Source: Pseudomonas sp. JAI120 (GTDB taxonomy: Bacteria > Pseudomonadota > Gammaproteobacteria > Pseudomonadales > Pseudomonadaceae). From it: a stretch of DNA of 64,000 bases. The notes beneath the pieces were generated by a model. It did not search any database, was not told the DNA's origin, and saw nothing but the letters and a program-made list of their open reading frames with translations. Positions within the stretch are counted from its first letter, which is position 1. Each line of letters starts with the position of its first letter. The translations under genes and the position numbers were made by a program. Of the stretch, positions 1 through 7,765 are shown piece after piece. The stretch covers positions 62,001-126,000 of the forward strand of contig NZ_JACHCZ010000008.1 of NCBI RefSeq assembly GCF_014207255.1, given 5' to 3'.

Positions 1-30
1 TTTCGCAGCCGGATCACCCTCGACTGGTGA
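1..30 (+). other. possible 3' end of an upstream gene
   Basis: The first frame reads through ten codons ending in TGA at 28-30 (encoding ...FRSRITLDW). It could be the tail of a gene that starts left of the window, because a hairpin follows at 44-66. Nothing in so short a piece identifies a product, and it could equally be non-coding. Confidence 0.25.
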
Positions 31-43
31 CCCTGGAAACGAC

Positions 44-66
44 AAGGCCCGCGCGAGGCGGGCCTT
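44..66. terminator. hairpin terminator between convergent genes
   Basis: AAGGCCCGC and GCGGGCCTT form a 9-bp perfect stem around a short loop. It lies just past the stop of the minus-strand lipoprotein gene and could also end a plus-strand gene entering from the left. The T tracts are short on both sides, so termination strength is uncertain. Confidence 0.6.
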
Positions 67-84
67 ATGTGCAAGCGCTGAGAC

Positions 85-306
85 TTACAGGTCTTTAACG
101 GTGCGAACCTGATCTTTGTTGATGCGGGTACGCTTGCCGTCAAGTTGTTCGAATTCGTAGAAACCCGAATCTTCGTTGTATTTCGGGGTGTCGACGGCCT
201 GGATTTCGCGACCGTCATTCAGGGTGATCACTGTCGGCGAGGCGCAACCGGCGAGGGTAGCCAGGCCCAGTGCAAGCATGAGAGCGGCGATGGTCCGTTG
301 AGTCAT
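85..306 (-). CDS. YgdI/YgdR family small lipoprotein
   Basis: This 73-residue protein has a lipoprotein signal peptide with lipobox LAGC (Cys21) after a hydrophobic stretch, so the mature form should be lipid-anchored in the cell envelope. The mature part carries a short beta-rich domain with ITLNDGREI, a Y/F-rich centre and a C-terminal KDQVRTVKDL, the pattern of the YgdI/YgdR family (an SH3-like fold of unknown function). It is a monocistron facing the hairpin at 44-66. No function is known with confidence for the family. The start is the only ATG that gives a full signal peptide. Confidence 0.85.
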   Translation of the reverse strand: MTQRTIAALMLALGLATLAGCASPTVITLNDGREIQAVDTPKYNEDSGFYEFEQLDGKRTRINKDQVRTVKDL

Positions 307-388
307 GGGTGTTGTCTCCGAGAGAATACTTTTTTGATTACTGACCTTGTGACGTGTGGGACGTCGCCAAAGTTCCTTGTGCGAAGGT

Positions 389-991
389 TCATTCTGACAC
401 GTCAGACCTTTGGCGCAACAGCTCTGGTGTATTCAGGTTGGCCAGGCGTGGGTCATCGGTTGGGCATTCCAGGCCCACACCGCCCAATTGCAGGAGGATC
501 TTTCGTGGGCTGCGTTCACCGGCATGCCAGGCCTGTTCTACCTCGGTTCGCAGTCCGATGGGGATGATGCAGATCAAGGGTTCCCAGAATTCACCGTGGC
601 GCACCATTACCGGCAACGATGGATTGCGTTGTGCGGTTTCACGCAGGTCGGCGAGCAGTCGGGCGTCGATGTGTGGCACATCGCATGGCAGGATCAGCAG
701 GTGCTCATGGCGCGCGGCGGCCAGTCCCGCGCGGATACCGGCCAACGGCCCGGGGAAGTCCGGGCTGTCGTCGCTCACCAACTGGTCGGCATAGGGGGCG
801 TACTGCGCCTGGTTGCGGTTGCACGAGATGATCAGGTCATCGGTGAGTGGTCGCACCAGGCGCTGCAAGTGTGCGATCAAGGGCTGGCCGTGCCAGTCCA
901 GCAGGCCTTTATCCTGGCCGCCCATGCGCTGGCCGCGGCCACCGGCCAACAGCAGGATCGAACAGGGCAGGGGCATTGAATCGAGTGGCAT
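389..991 (-). CDS. mobA: molybdenum cofactor guanylyltransferase MobA
   Basis: This 200-residue cytoplasmic enzyme joins GMP from GTP to molybdopterin-Mo to make the MGD form of the cofactor. The N-terminal nucleotide-binding signature is clear: LLLAGG, then GQRMGGQDKG. A later PGPLAGIRAGL and LPCDVPHID supply the family's substrate and metal-binding Asp motifs. I chose ATG 991 because homology begins there; a second in-frame ATG at 976 would give 195 residues, and the long upstream frame to 1222 overlaps moaB and has no family match. It is divergent from moaB, 76 bp away, forming a cofactor locus with moaB and moeA. Confidence 0.93.
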   Translation of the reverse strand: MPLDSMPLPCSILLLAGGRGQRMGGQDKGLLDWHGQPLIAHLQRLVRPLTDDLIISCNRNQAQYAPYADQLVSDDSPDFPGPLAGIRAGLAAARHEHLLILPCDVPHIDARLLADLRETAQRNPSLPVMVRHGEFWEPLICIIPIGLRTEVEQAWHAGERSPRKILLQLGGVGLECPTDDPRLANLNTPELLRQRSDVSE

Positions 992-1067
992 GTGGGTTCC
1001 GCGCAGGCAGCTGAACAGGGGCCTGTGATATAACATCGGGCTGTTCCTTCGACAACCGGACCGTGCC

Positions 1068-1607
1068 ATGAAAGCCAAGGCCGATGCACCCTTCGTACCC
1101 CTGAATATCGCGGTATTGACCGTCAGCGACACCCGCACCCTGGACACCGACACCTCGGGCCAGGTCTTCGTCGACCGCCTCACCGCAGCCGGGCACAACC
1201 TGGCCGAGCGCGTGCTGCTCAAGGACGACCTCTACAAGATCCGCGCCCAGGTCGCCCACTGGATTGCCGAAGACGTGGTGCAAGTGGTGTTGATCACCGG
1301 CGGCACCGGCTTCACCGGCCGCGATAGCACCCCCGAAGCGGTCGGCTGCCTGCTCGACAAACAGGTCGACGGCTTTGGCGAACTGTTCCGCCAGATCTCC
1401 GTGGCCGACATCGGCACCTCCACCGTGCAATCCCGCGCCCTGGCCGGGCTGGCCAACGGCACCCTGGTGTGTTGCCTGCCGGGCTCCACCAATGCAGTGC
1501 GCACCGGTTGGGATGGCATCCTCGCCGAACAACTGGATAACCGTCACCGGCCGTGCAACTTCGTGCCGCACCTGAAGCTGGCCGAACCTTGTGAATCCCG
1601 TGGGTAA
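1068..1607 (+). CDS. moaB: molybdenum cofactor biosynthesis protein MoaB
   Basis: The 179-residue product belongs to the MoaB/MogA family, which adenylylates molybdopterin before molybdate insertion. The MoCF-type motif LITGGTGFTGRD is near residue 75, and LPGSTNAV appears later. The C-terminus (NFVPHLKLAEP) matches the usual length of Pseudomonas MoaB. The 3' end overlaps the GTG start proposed for moeA by 17 bp, so the two are probably co-transcribed and translationally coupled. Confidence 0.92.
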   Translation: MKAKADAPFVPLNIAVLTVSDTRTLDTDTSGQVFVDRLTAAGHNLAERVLLKDDLYKIRAQVAHWIAEDVVQVVLITGGTGFTGRDSTPEAVGCLLDKQVDGFGELFRQISVADIGTSTVQSRALAGLANGTLVCCLPGSTNAVRTGWDGILAEQLDNRHRPCNFVPHLKLAEPCESRG

Positions 1608-2817
1608 GCCCGGCAAGACCGGCGCCCTGATGCCGGTAGAACACGCCCTGCAACAGCTGCTGGCGATGGCCGAAGGCGCGCCGATCCGCGAGCAGCACGT
1701 GCTGCCCCTGGCCGAGTGCGACGGCCGCGTATTGGCCCAGGACCTGGTCTCCACCCTCGACCTGCCGCCCTGGCCCAACAGCGCCATGGACGGTTACGCC
1801 GTGCGCCTGGCGGATTGGACCGGTGAACCCTTGCCCGTCAGCCAGCGCATCTTTGCCGGCCAGGCGCCGCAGCCACTGGCGGCTGGAACCTGTGCGCGCA
1901 TCTTCACCGGGGCGCCGGTACCGGAAGGCGCGGACTGCGTGGAAATGCAGGAAAACGCCGTTGTCCATGCCGACGAACGCGTGAGCTTTAGCGAGCCGTT
2001 GCAGCTCAACCAGAACATTCGCCCCCAAGGCCAGGAAACCACCGTCGGCGACTTGGTGCTCGCGGCGGGTACGCGCCTGGGCCCGATCGAACTGGGCCTC
2101 GCGGCTTCCCTTGGCCGTGATCGGCTGGACGTGATCCGCCGCCCGCGTGTCGCGGTGTTGTCCACCGGTGATGAACTGATCGAACCCGGTTTGCCACTCG
2201 GTCCGGGCCAGATCTACAACAGCAACCGCCGCGTGTTGTGTTCCTGGCTTGAGCGCATGGGCTGCGAAGTCATCGACGCGGGCATCCTGCCGGATGACCT
2301 GGAGCAGACCCGTTCCCGACTGGCAGGCTTGAGCGCGGTTGACCTGATTTTGTCCACGGGCGGTGTGTCGGTGGGCGAGGCGGACTTCCTCGGTATCGCC
2401 CTGCGCGAAGACGGTGAGCTGGCGTTATGGAAGCTGGCGATCAAGCCGGGCAAACCCCTGACCTTTGGTCATTTCCGTGGTGTGCCGGTGATCGGCCTGC
2501 CGGGCAACCCGGCCTCGACCCTGGTGACCTTTGCGCTGTTGGCGCGTCCGTATTTGCTGCGCCGCCAGGGAGTGGCCGACGTCGAGCCGCTGCGTTTCGC
2601 AGTGCCGGTGGGGTTCACCTGGCCCAAGCCGGGTAACCGCCGCGAGTATCTGCGCGGGCGCATCGAGCAGGGCAAGGCGATCATCTACCGCAACCAGAGC
2701 TCCGGCGTGCTGCGCAGCGCGGCGTGGGCGGAGGGGTTGGTGGAGGTGTTGGAGGGCACGACGCTGGAGGTGGGTGATCGAGTCAATTTCATCCCTCTAA
2801 GCGAAGTCCTCAACTGA
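1591..2817 (+). CDS. moeA: molybdopterin molybdenumtransferase MoeA
   Basis: The 408-residue protein inserts molybdate into adenylylated molybdopterin. Family signatures are SAMDGYAVR near residue 65, FTGAPVPEGAD, STGDELIEPG and STGGVSVGEADF, followed by the C-terminal domain IV. The GTG at 1591 overlaps the end of moaB; an in-frame ATG at 1630 (MPVEHALQQ) is an equally credible start and would give 395 residues. It pairs with moaB and the divergent mobA to cover the last steps of molybdenum cofactor synthesis. Confidence 0.93.
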   Translation: MNPVGKPGKTGALMPVEHALQQLLAMAEGAPIREQHVLPLAECDGRVLAQDLVSTLDLPPWPNSAMDGYAVRLADWTGEPLPVSQRIFAGQAPQPLAAGTCARIFTGAPVPEGADCVEMQENAVVHADERVSFSEPLQLNQNIRPQGQETTVGDLVLAAGTRLGPIELGLAASLGRDRLDVIRRPRVAVLSTGDELIEPGLPLGPGQIYNSNRRVLCSWLERMGCEVIDAGILPDDLEQTRSRLAGLSAVDLILSTGGVSVGEADFLGIALREDGELALWKLAIKPGKPLTFGHFRGVPVIGLPGNPASTLVTFALLARPYLLRRQGVADVEPLRFAVPVGFTWPKPGNRREYLRGRIEQGKAIIYRNQSSGVLRSAAWAEGLVEVLEGTTLEVGDRVNFIPLSEVLN

Positions 2818-2820
2818 CCG

Positions 2821-2868
2821 CAGATCCAAATGTGGGAGGGAGCAAGCCCCCTCCCACATTTGGATCTG
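2821..2868. repeat. REP-type palindrome after moeA
   Basis: The two arms CAGATCCAAATGTGGGAGGG and its near-exact reverse complement flank AGCAAGC. It is one of about eleven copies of this repeat core in the window, here as a single extended palindrome 4 nt beyond moeA, between convergent genes. Confidence 0.85.
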
Positions 2869-2885
2869 TGTGTGCCTGTGGCTAT

Positions 2886-3215
2886 TCAGTAGTCGTCGCC
2901 ACGCTCGGTCACATCCCGCTCCACCGGCCCCGCATCCGGGTCATAGCCCGCCGGGAACTTGCCTTTCAAGGTCCAGGCAAACGCGATGATTTCGGCGATG
3001 GTGCGGTACAACTCTTCCGGAATACTGTCGCCCAACTCCATGCGTGCCAGCAGTTTCACCAGCTCGGCGTTCTCATAGATAGGCACTTCATTTTCCCGCG
3101 CCAACTTGAGGATGGCTTCAGCCAGGGCGTCATCGCCCTTGGCGGACAGGGTCGGGGCTTGTTGGCCGTCGTACTTGAGGGCAATCGCCTGGCGTGGCGG
3201 GTTGGGGTTATTCAT
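2886..3215 (-). CDS. FlhB-like cytoplasmic-domain protein
   Basis: This 109-residue soluble protein matches only the C-terminal cytoplasmic domain of FlhB/YscU export switch proteins. QAIALKYDG corresponds to AVALKYD, and it has ARENEVPIYEN and the LGDSIPEELYRTIAEI stretch of that domain. The autocleavage tetrapeptide NPTH is replaced by NPNP, so it cannot self-cleave in the usual way, and the membrane part of FlhB is absent. Its ATG overlaps the fliK stop by 4 bp, implying coupled translation and a role in flagellar export or hook-length control, as for FlhX-type paralogues. Confidence 0.85.
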   Translation of the reverse strand: MNNPNPPRQAIALKYDGQQAPTLSAKGDDALAEAILKLARENEVPIYENAELVKLLARMELGDSIPEELYRTIAEIIAFAWTLKGKFPAGYDPDAGPVERDVTERGDDY

Positions 3216-4789
3216 GCGGTTTCATCCACCCAGCGTTGTTCCAGTCCGGTTTTTGGCCCGCGGGGTGGCGTGCCGAGGTGGCAATTCAGGTCGCCGACGT
3301 TGATGCCCGAAGTCACCAGCCGTTCGCGCAGATTGCCCAGATGACTTTCGATCAGGCTGGCGGTGAAAGGTCGCGTTGCCCACAGCTGGCTGGACAGTTT
3401 GCCCTGGGTCAGTTGCGCCTGGACCTGCAACGGTCCCAGGGGCTCCATATCGAAGGCCAGTTCGACGCGCCAGAGCATCTGCTTCGGATCTTTTTTGTCC
3501 TTGCGTTCGGGTTGGTCCTTGTCCGGCGCCGGCTCTTCGCGCTGGAACTTGACCTGCAACGGCACGATGTCCTGCAGGGTGCGCATGGGGATTTCCAACT
3601 GCCAAGTGGTTTGCAGGCGGCCGTCGGCGGTGGTGCCGGTTTGCTCCAGGCTCGACAGCTGGTGACTCTGCAACCTGGAAATGGCCCCGGCGGCCAGACG
3701 CAGCAGGTTTTCCAGGTCGCCTTCGCCTTCAAGCTTCGCCATCAGCCGCTCGGGCAGTGGAAAGCTGACCGGTGCCTGCCGCGCGCTGACTTGGCCCAGC
3801 GTGTTCAGTGGGCTGCGCACAAAATTGGGCAATACCTGGGCCAGCGTGTTGGCCGCAAGAATGGCGTTGAGGTTGGTACTGGCGGGCAGGGCGGGCAATA
3901 AGTCCGCGACAAGGCGCAGCAGTGCGCCCTTCATGTCCAGGGGTGGTATCTGAGGATTCTGCCCTGCGAGTAATTTGGCTTCCAGAAAGGCGCCGCTGTT
4001 CTGGATCACTTGAGCCAGGACTTTGGGGTTACTGACCTGTGCCAGGTCGGGCAACGCGGCGAGCAAACGGTCGGCGGCGGCGCGCAGGTCGGCGGAAGTA
4101 CTGTCGCCACGGGGCAGGTTTTGCAGTGCGGTGAAGACCGCATCCAGGGAGCCCTGGCGACTTTGCTGGGTCGACAGTTGCTGGGTGACCGCCAATTGAT
4201 CCTTGAGCCCGCTCAGCGGCACAAAATTCAGGGTCTGCGCGTTCTGCACCACAGCGCTCAGCAAACTGCCTACGCGCAACGGCTGTGGGCTTTCCACCGT
4301 CAGTGTCGCGCCGGCCAAGGCGTTATTCAGCACCGTCACCAACGAACGATAGATCGCCGGTTGCGCCGTGCCCTGGGGCAGCACCTGAGTGGTCAATACC
4401 TTGGCTTGCAACAGCGTACCTTCCGGGACCTTGGCGGTATCGATGCGGGTGAGGGCGGCGACGTTGGCACTCAAGGCCTGTTGCAGGCTGAGGGTCAGGT
4501 TGCCCGCTGGCGTCTGACTCACCGCCACATTGCTGCCTAAGGGCAAGGGCTGGGCGCTGCTGGCCTGCACCAGCGTCTGACGACCGCCGTCCAAGGTCAG
4601 CTTGAGCAGCAACTGAAAGGCCTCACCGCCTTGTTTAAGGGCGATGACTTCGGCATTCGCGGTTTTCCCTGGGTCGATCAGCCCGGTCTGCGGCTCCAGC
4701 AGTTTCAGCAGTGCCCCAGGCACAGGCGCAGGGCTTTGCCCGGCTGCCGGGGTGGGAGGAAGCGTAGGAAGGTTGATCTCGCCGGTCAT
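3212..4789 (-). CDS. fliK: flagellar hook-length control protein FliK
   Basis: The 525-residue product is rich in Ala, Gln, Leu and Pro through its first 380 residues. Its C-terminal domain near residues 410-490 (LEIPMRTLQDIVPLQVKF, VELAFDMEPLGPLQVQ) is the Flg_hook domain that contacts FlhB to switch export from hook to filament subunits. I placed the start at ATG 4789 (MTGEINLP); ATG 4798 and a longer frame to 4840 are possible, but the latter runs into the promoter region. It forms an overlapping pair with the FlhB-like gene and sits apart from the main flagellar cluster. Confidence 0.9.
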   Translation of the reverse strand: MTGEINLPTLPPTPAAGQSPAPVPGALLKLLEPQTGLIDPGKTANAEVIALKQGGEAFQLLLKLTLDGGRQTLVQASSAQPLPLGSNVAVSQTPAGNLTLSLQQALSANVAALTRIDTAKVPEGTLLQAKVLTTQVLPQGTAQPAIYRSLVTVLNNALAGATLTVESPQPLRVGSLLSAVVQNAQTLNFVPLSGLKDQLAVTQQLSTQQSRQGSLDAVFTALQNLPRGDSTSADLRAAADRLLAALPDLAQVSNPKVLAQVIQNSGAFLEAKLLAGQNPQIPPLDMKGALLRLVADLLPALPASTNLNAILAANTLAQVLPNFVRSPLNTLGQVSARQAPVSFPLPERLMAKLEGEGDLENLLRLAAGAISRLQSHQLSSLEQTGTTADGRLQTTWQLEIPMRTLQDIVPLQVKFQREEPAPDKDQPERKDKKDPKQMLWRVELAFDMEPLGPLQVQAQLTQGKLSSQLWATRPFTASLIESHLGNLRERLVTSGINVGDLNCHLGTPPRGPKTGLEQRWVDETA

Positions 4790-4841
4790 CGTGCGCATCG
4801 TCTCTGGGGAAATAGCCCTCTTTAGCGTAGGGCATCGCATG

Positions 4842-4847
4842 TATAAT
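4842..4847 (+). promoter_or_regulatory. candidate -10 box for the ccm operon
   Basis: A consensus TATAAT lies 142 bp upstream of ccmA in the fliK-ccmA divergent gap. No good TTGACA-like box sits 16-18 bp upstream (TTTAGC at 4821 is 15 bp away), so the assignment is tentative. Confidence 0.35.
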
Positions 4848-4989
4848 GCCGCCCGTCTGCAAAGAGAGCGGTAAAAACCTCACAACTATTTGATCCAGCT
4901 CTCTAAAATCGGTCGCCAAAGCCGTTATTGTGCTTCTTTCTATAACGGCCGCTGCACCGCCGACTTGAACCGTAAAGGCCCGCGATCTC

Positions 4990-5625
4990 TTGACCAGCCC
5001 TCTTCTTGAAGCCGTAGCGCTCTCCTGTGAACGCGACTTGCGTCTGCTGTTCGAGCACCTCGACCTGCGTGTGGCGGGCGGCGACATGCTGCAGATCAGC
5101 GGCCCCAACGGCAGCGGCAAGACCAGTCTGCTGCGCCTGCTGGCCGGCTTGATGCAGCCCACGGCCGGTGAAGTTCGACTCAACGGCAAGCCGCTCAACG
5201 AACAACGCACTGAACTTGCGCGCAACCTGATCTGGATCGGCCACGCCGCCGGCATCAAAGATGTGCTCACCGCCGAAGAAAACCTCAGCTGGCTCAGTGC
5301 CCTGCATCATCCCGCGACCCGCGACGCCATCTGGCAGGCCCTGGCCGCCGTCGGCCTCAAGGGTTTCGAAGACGTTCCCTGTCACACCCTGTCTGCCGGC
5401 CAACAGCGCCGCGTGGCCCTGGCGCGCCTGTACCTGCCGGGCCCGCCACTGTGGATTCTCGACGAACCCTTCACCGCCCTCGACAAACAAGGCGTCACCC
5501 AATTGGAAGAACACCTGGCGCGGCACTGCGAGCAGGGCGGCCAGGTGGTGCTCACCACCCACCACACCCTGGCGCGCATTCCCGTCGGTTACCGTGACCT
5601 CGACCTGGGCCGGTGGTCGGTATGA
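4990..5625 (+). CDS. ccmA: heme exporter ATP-binding protein CcmA
   Basis: This is the 211-residue ATPase of the CcmABCD complex, which drives release of holo-CcmE in System I cytochrome c maturation. Walker A is GPNGSGKTS near residue 38, the ABC signature is LSAGQQRRVALARL and Walker B is LWILDEPFTALD. The family N-terminus (MTSPLLEAVAL) begins at a TTG codon, and no ATG or GTG nearby gives it. The stop overlaps the ccmB start (ATGA), the first of several 4-bp couplings in the operon. Confidence 0.95.
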   Translation: MTSPLLEAVALSCERDLRLLFEHLDLRVAGGDMLQISGPNGSGKTSLLRLLAGLMQPTAGEVRLNGKPLNEQRTELARNLIWIGHAAGIKDVLTAEENLSWLSALHHPATRDAIWQALAAVGLKGFEDVPCHTLSAGQQRRVALARLYLPGPPLWILDEPFTALDKQGVTQLEEHLARHCEQGGQVVLTTHHTLARIPVGYRDLDLGRWSV

Positions 5626-6290
5626 GTGTGTTCGCCCTGTTGGTCGCCCGCGAAGCCCGGTTGCTGTGCCGTCGCCCGGCCGAATTGGCCAACCCGCTGG
5701 TGTTCTTTGCCATCGTGATCGCGCTGTTCCCGTTGGCGGTCGGCCCCGAGACTAAACTGTTGCAAACCTTGTCGCCGGGACTGGTGTGGGTCGCGGCCCT
5801 TTTGTCTGTCCTGCTCTCGCTGGACGGGCTGTTTCGCAGTGATTTCGAAGACGGTTCCCTCGAACAGTGGGTCCTTTCGTCGCACCCCCTGCCACTTCTG
5901 GTACTGGCCAAGGTGCTGGCACACTGGGCTTTTTCCGGCTTGGCACTGGTGCTGCTCTCACCGTTGCTGGCGATGATGCTAGGGTTGCCCTCCGAGTGCC
6001 TGCCGGTGTTGCTCCTTTCCTTGCTGCTCGGCACGCCAGCCTTGAGTTTGCTGGGGGCGGTGGGCGCGGCACTGACCGTCGGTTTGAAGCGTGGTGGCCT
6101 GCTATTGGCCCTGTTGATTCTGCCGTTGTACATCCCGGTACTGATCCTGGGCAGCGGCGCGTTGCAAGCCGCGCTCATGGGCATGCCGGCGACCGGTTAC
6201 CTCCTGTGGCTTGGCAGCCTGACCGCCCTGGCGGTAACCCTGACACCCTTTGCTATAGCCGCCGGCCTGAAGATCAGCGTCGGCGAATAA
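5622..6290 (+). CDS. ccmB: heme exporter membrane protein CcmB
   Basis: This 222-residue integral membrane protein has about six transmembrane helices and is the permease partner of CcmA. Family features include the N-terminal REARLLCRRPAELANPL, FRSDFEDGSLEQ in the first loop, and the final ALTLTPFA-type helix. The ATG at 5622 overlaps the ccmA stop by 4 bp and is preferred to the GTG at 5613. A 91-bp gap with a hairpin separates it from ccmC. Confidence 0.94.
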   Translation: MSVFALLVAREARLLCRRPAELANPLVFFAIVIALFPLAVGPETKLLQTLSPGLVWVAALLSVLLSLDGLFRSDFEDGSLEQWVLSSHPLPLLVLAKVLAHWAFSGLALVLLSPLLAMMLGLPSECLPVLLLSLLLGTPALSLLGAVGAALTVGLKRGGLLLALLILPLYIPVLILGSGALQAALMGMPATGYLLWLGSLTALAVTLTPFAIAAGLKISVGE

Positions 6291-6342
6291 TGAGGTCTGA
6301 CCCAGCGACATTGTCAGCTCTTCAACATAAGAAAGACCCTAC

Positions 6343-6364
6343 GCTTCTCGCAATGACGAGAAGC
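6343..6364 (+). other. hairpin in the ccmB-ccmC gap
   Basis: GCTTCTCG and CGAGAAGC form an 8-bp perfect stem with a 6-nt loop, 17 bp before the ccmC start. There is no T tract, so it is more likely an mRNA processing or stability element than a terminator. This gap is the largest break in the ccm operon. Confidence 0.5.
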
Positions 6365-6381
6365 AACCGTGAGAAACAGCA

Positions 6382-7137
6382 ATGAACTGGACCTGGTTTC
6401 ACAAGCTCGGCTCGCCCAAATGGTTCTACGGCATCAGTGGCAAACTGCTGCCTTGGTTCAGCATCGCCGCCGTGTTGCTGATCGGCATCGGCCTGGTCTG
6501 GGGCCTGGCCTTTGCGCCGCCGGACTACCAGCAAGGCAACAGCTTTCGCATCATCTACATCCACGTGCCTGCCGCGATGCTGGCCCAGTCCTGCTACGTG
6601 ATGCTGGCGGTATGCGGTGTCGTCGGCCTGGTCTGGAAGATGAAACTTGCGGACGTCGCCCTGCAATGCGCCGCGCCCATCGGTGCGTGGATGACCGCCG
6701 TGGCGCTGGTCACCGGCGCGATCTGGGGCAAACCCACCTGGGGCTCGTGGTGGGTGTGGGATGCGCGACTAACGTCCATGTTGATCCTGCTGTTCCTGTA
6801 CTTCGGTCTGATTGCGCTGGGCAACGCGATCAGCAATCGTGACAGCGCCGCCAAGGCCTGTGCGGTGCTGGCGATTGTCGGCGTGATCAACATCCCGATC
6901 ATCAAGTACTCGGTGGAGTGGTGGAACACCCTGCACCAGGGCGCCACCTTCACCCTCACCGAAAAGCCGGCGATGCCCGTGGAAATGTGGGCGCCGCTGC
7001 TGTTGATGGTGCTGGGCTTCTACTGTTTCTTCGGCGCCGTACTGCTGATGCGCATGCGCCTCGAAGTGCTCAAGCGTGAAGCCCGCGCGAGCTGGGTCAA
7101 GGCTGAAGTGCAAACCTGCCTGGGAGTGCGTGGATGA
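6382..7137 (+). CDS. ccmC: heme transporter CcmC
   Basis: This 251-residue, six-helix inner-membrane protein attaches heme to CcmE in the periplasm. The tryptophan-rich WWD domain is present as WGKPTWGSWWVWDARLTS near residues 115-130, and periplasmic histidines flank it (YIHVPAA upstream, NTLHQGATF downstream) as in heme-handling proteins. The stop overlaps the ccmD ATG by 4 bp. Confidence 0.95.
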   Translation: MNWTWFHKLGSPKWFYGISGKLLPWFSIAAVLLIGIGLVWGLAFAPPDYQQGNSFRIIYIHVPAAMLAQSCYVMLAVCGVVGLVWKMKLADVALQCAAPIGAWMTAVALVTGAIWGKPTWGSWWVWDARLTSMLILLFLYFGLIALGNAISNRDSAAKACAVLAIVGVINIPIIKYSVEWWNTLHQGATFTLTEKPAMPVEMWAPLLLMVLGFYCFFGAVLLMRMRLEVLKREARASWVKAEVQTCLGVRG

Positions 7138-7310
7138 GCTTTGCTTCTTTCAGTGATTTTCTCGCCATGGGCCACCACGGCCTGTATGTCTGGACGGCCT
7201 ATGGCATCTGCCTGGCCGTGCTGGCCCTCAACGTCGTCGCGCCGATCCTGGCCCGCAAGCGTTACCTGCAACAAGAGGCGCGTCGTCTGCGCCGGGAGAC
7301 CGAAAAGTGA
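7134..7310 (+). CDS. ccmD: heme exporter protein CcmD
   Basis: This 58-residue protein has one transmembrane helix (YVWTAYGICLAVLALNVV) followed by a basic cytoplasmic tail (RKRYLQQEARRLRRE). This is the usual size and topology of CcmD, which stabilises the CcmABC complex and helps release holo-CcmE. It starts at ATG 7134 inside the ccmC stop and ends inside the ccmE start (GTGA), so position and coupling support the call as strongly as the sequence does. Confidence 0.92.
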   Translation: MSFASFSDFLAMGHHGLYVWTAYGICLAVLALNVVAPILARKRYLQQEARRLRRETEK

Positions 7311-7762
7311 ATCCGCTGCGTAGAAAGCGTCTGTTGATCATCCTTGCCATTCTGGCCGGCGTCAGTATTGCCGTGGGCCTGGCGATGAGCGCCCTGCGGG
7401 AGAACATCAACCTGTTCTACACCCCGACCCAGATCGCCAACGGCGAAGCGCCGCTGGACACGCGCATCCGCGCCGGCGGCATGGTGGAGAAGGGCTCCCT
7501 GAAGCGCTCCGGCGATTCCCTCGACGTGACCTTCGTGGTCACCGATTTCAACAAGGCCGTGACTATCACTTATCGCGGCATCCTCCCGGACCTGTTCCGC
7601 GAAGGCCAGGGCATCGTCGCCCTGGGCAAGCTCAACGCCGACGGCGTGGTGGTGGCCGATGAAGTGCTGGCCAAGCACGATGAAAAATACATGCCGCCTG
7701 AGGTGACCAAAGCCCTCAAGGACAGCGGCCAGTCCGCACCCACCCCCGCCAAGGAGGGCTAA
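7307..7762 (+). CDS. ccmE: heme chaperone CcmE
   Basis: The 151-residue periplasmic chaperone has an N-terminal anchor (residues 8-28) and an OB-fold domain. The heme-binding motif HDEKY places the covalent His at residue 124 and the axial Tyr at 128. A flexible Pro/Ala-rich tail ends the protein. Translation starts at GTG 7307, overlapping the ccmD stop by 4 bp. It accepts heme from CcmC and passes it to CcmF. Confidence 0.96.
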   Translation: MNPLRRKRLLIILAILAGVSIAVGLAMSALRENINLFYTPTQIANGEAPLDTRIRAGGMVEKGSLKRSGDSLDVTFVVTDFNKAVTITYRGILPDLFREGQGIVALGKLNADGVVVADEVLAKHDEKYMPPEVTKALKDSGQSAPTPAKEG

Positions 7763-7765
7763 GCC

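Noticed and set aside
389..1222. longer mobA reading frame starting at 1222
   Set aside because: The extra 77 codons overlap moaB on the opposite strand and lack MobA similarity. The family start is at 991.
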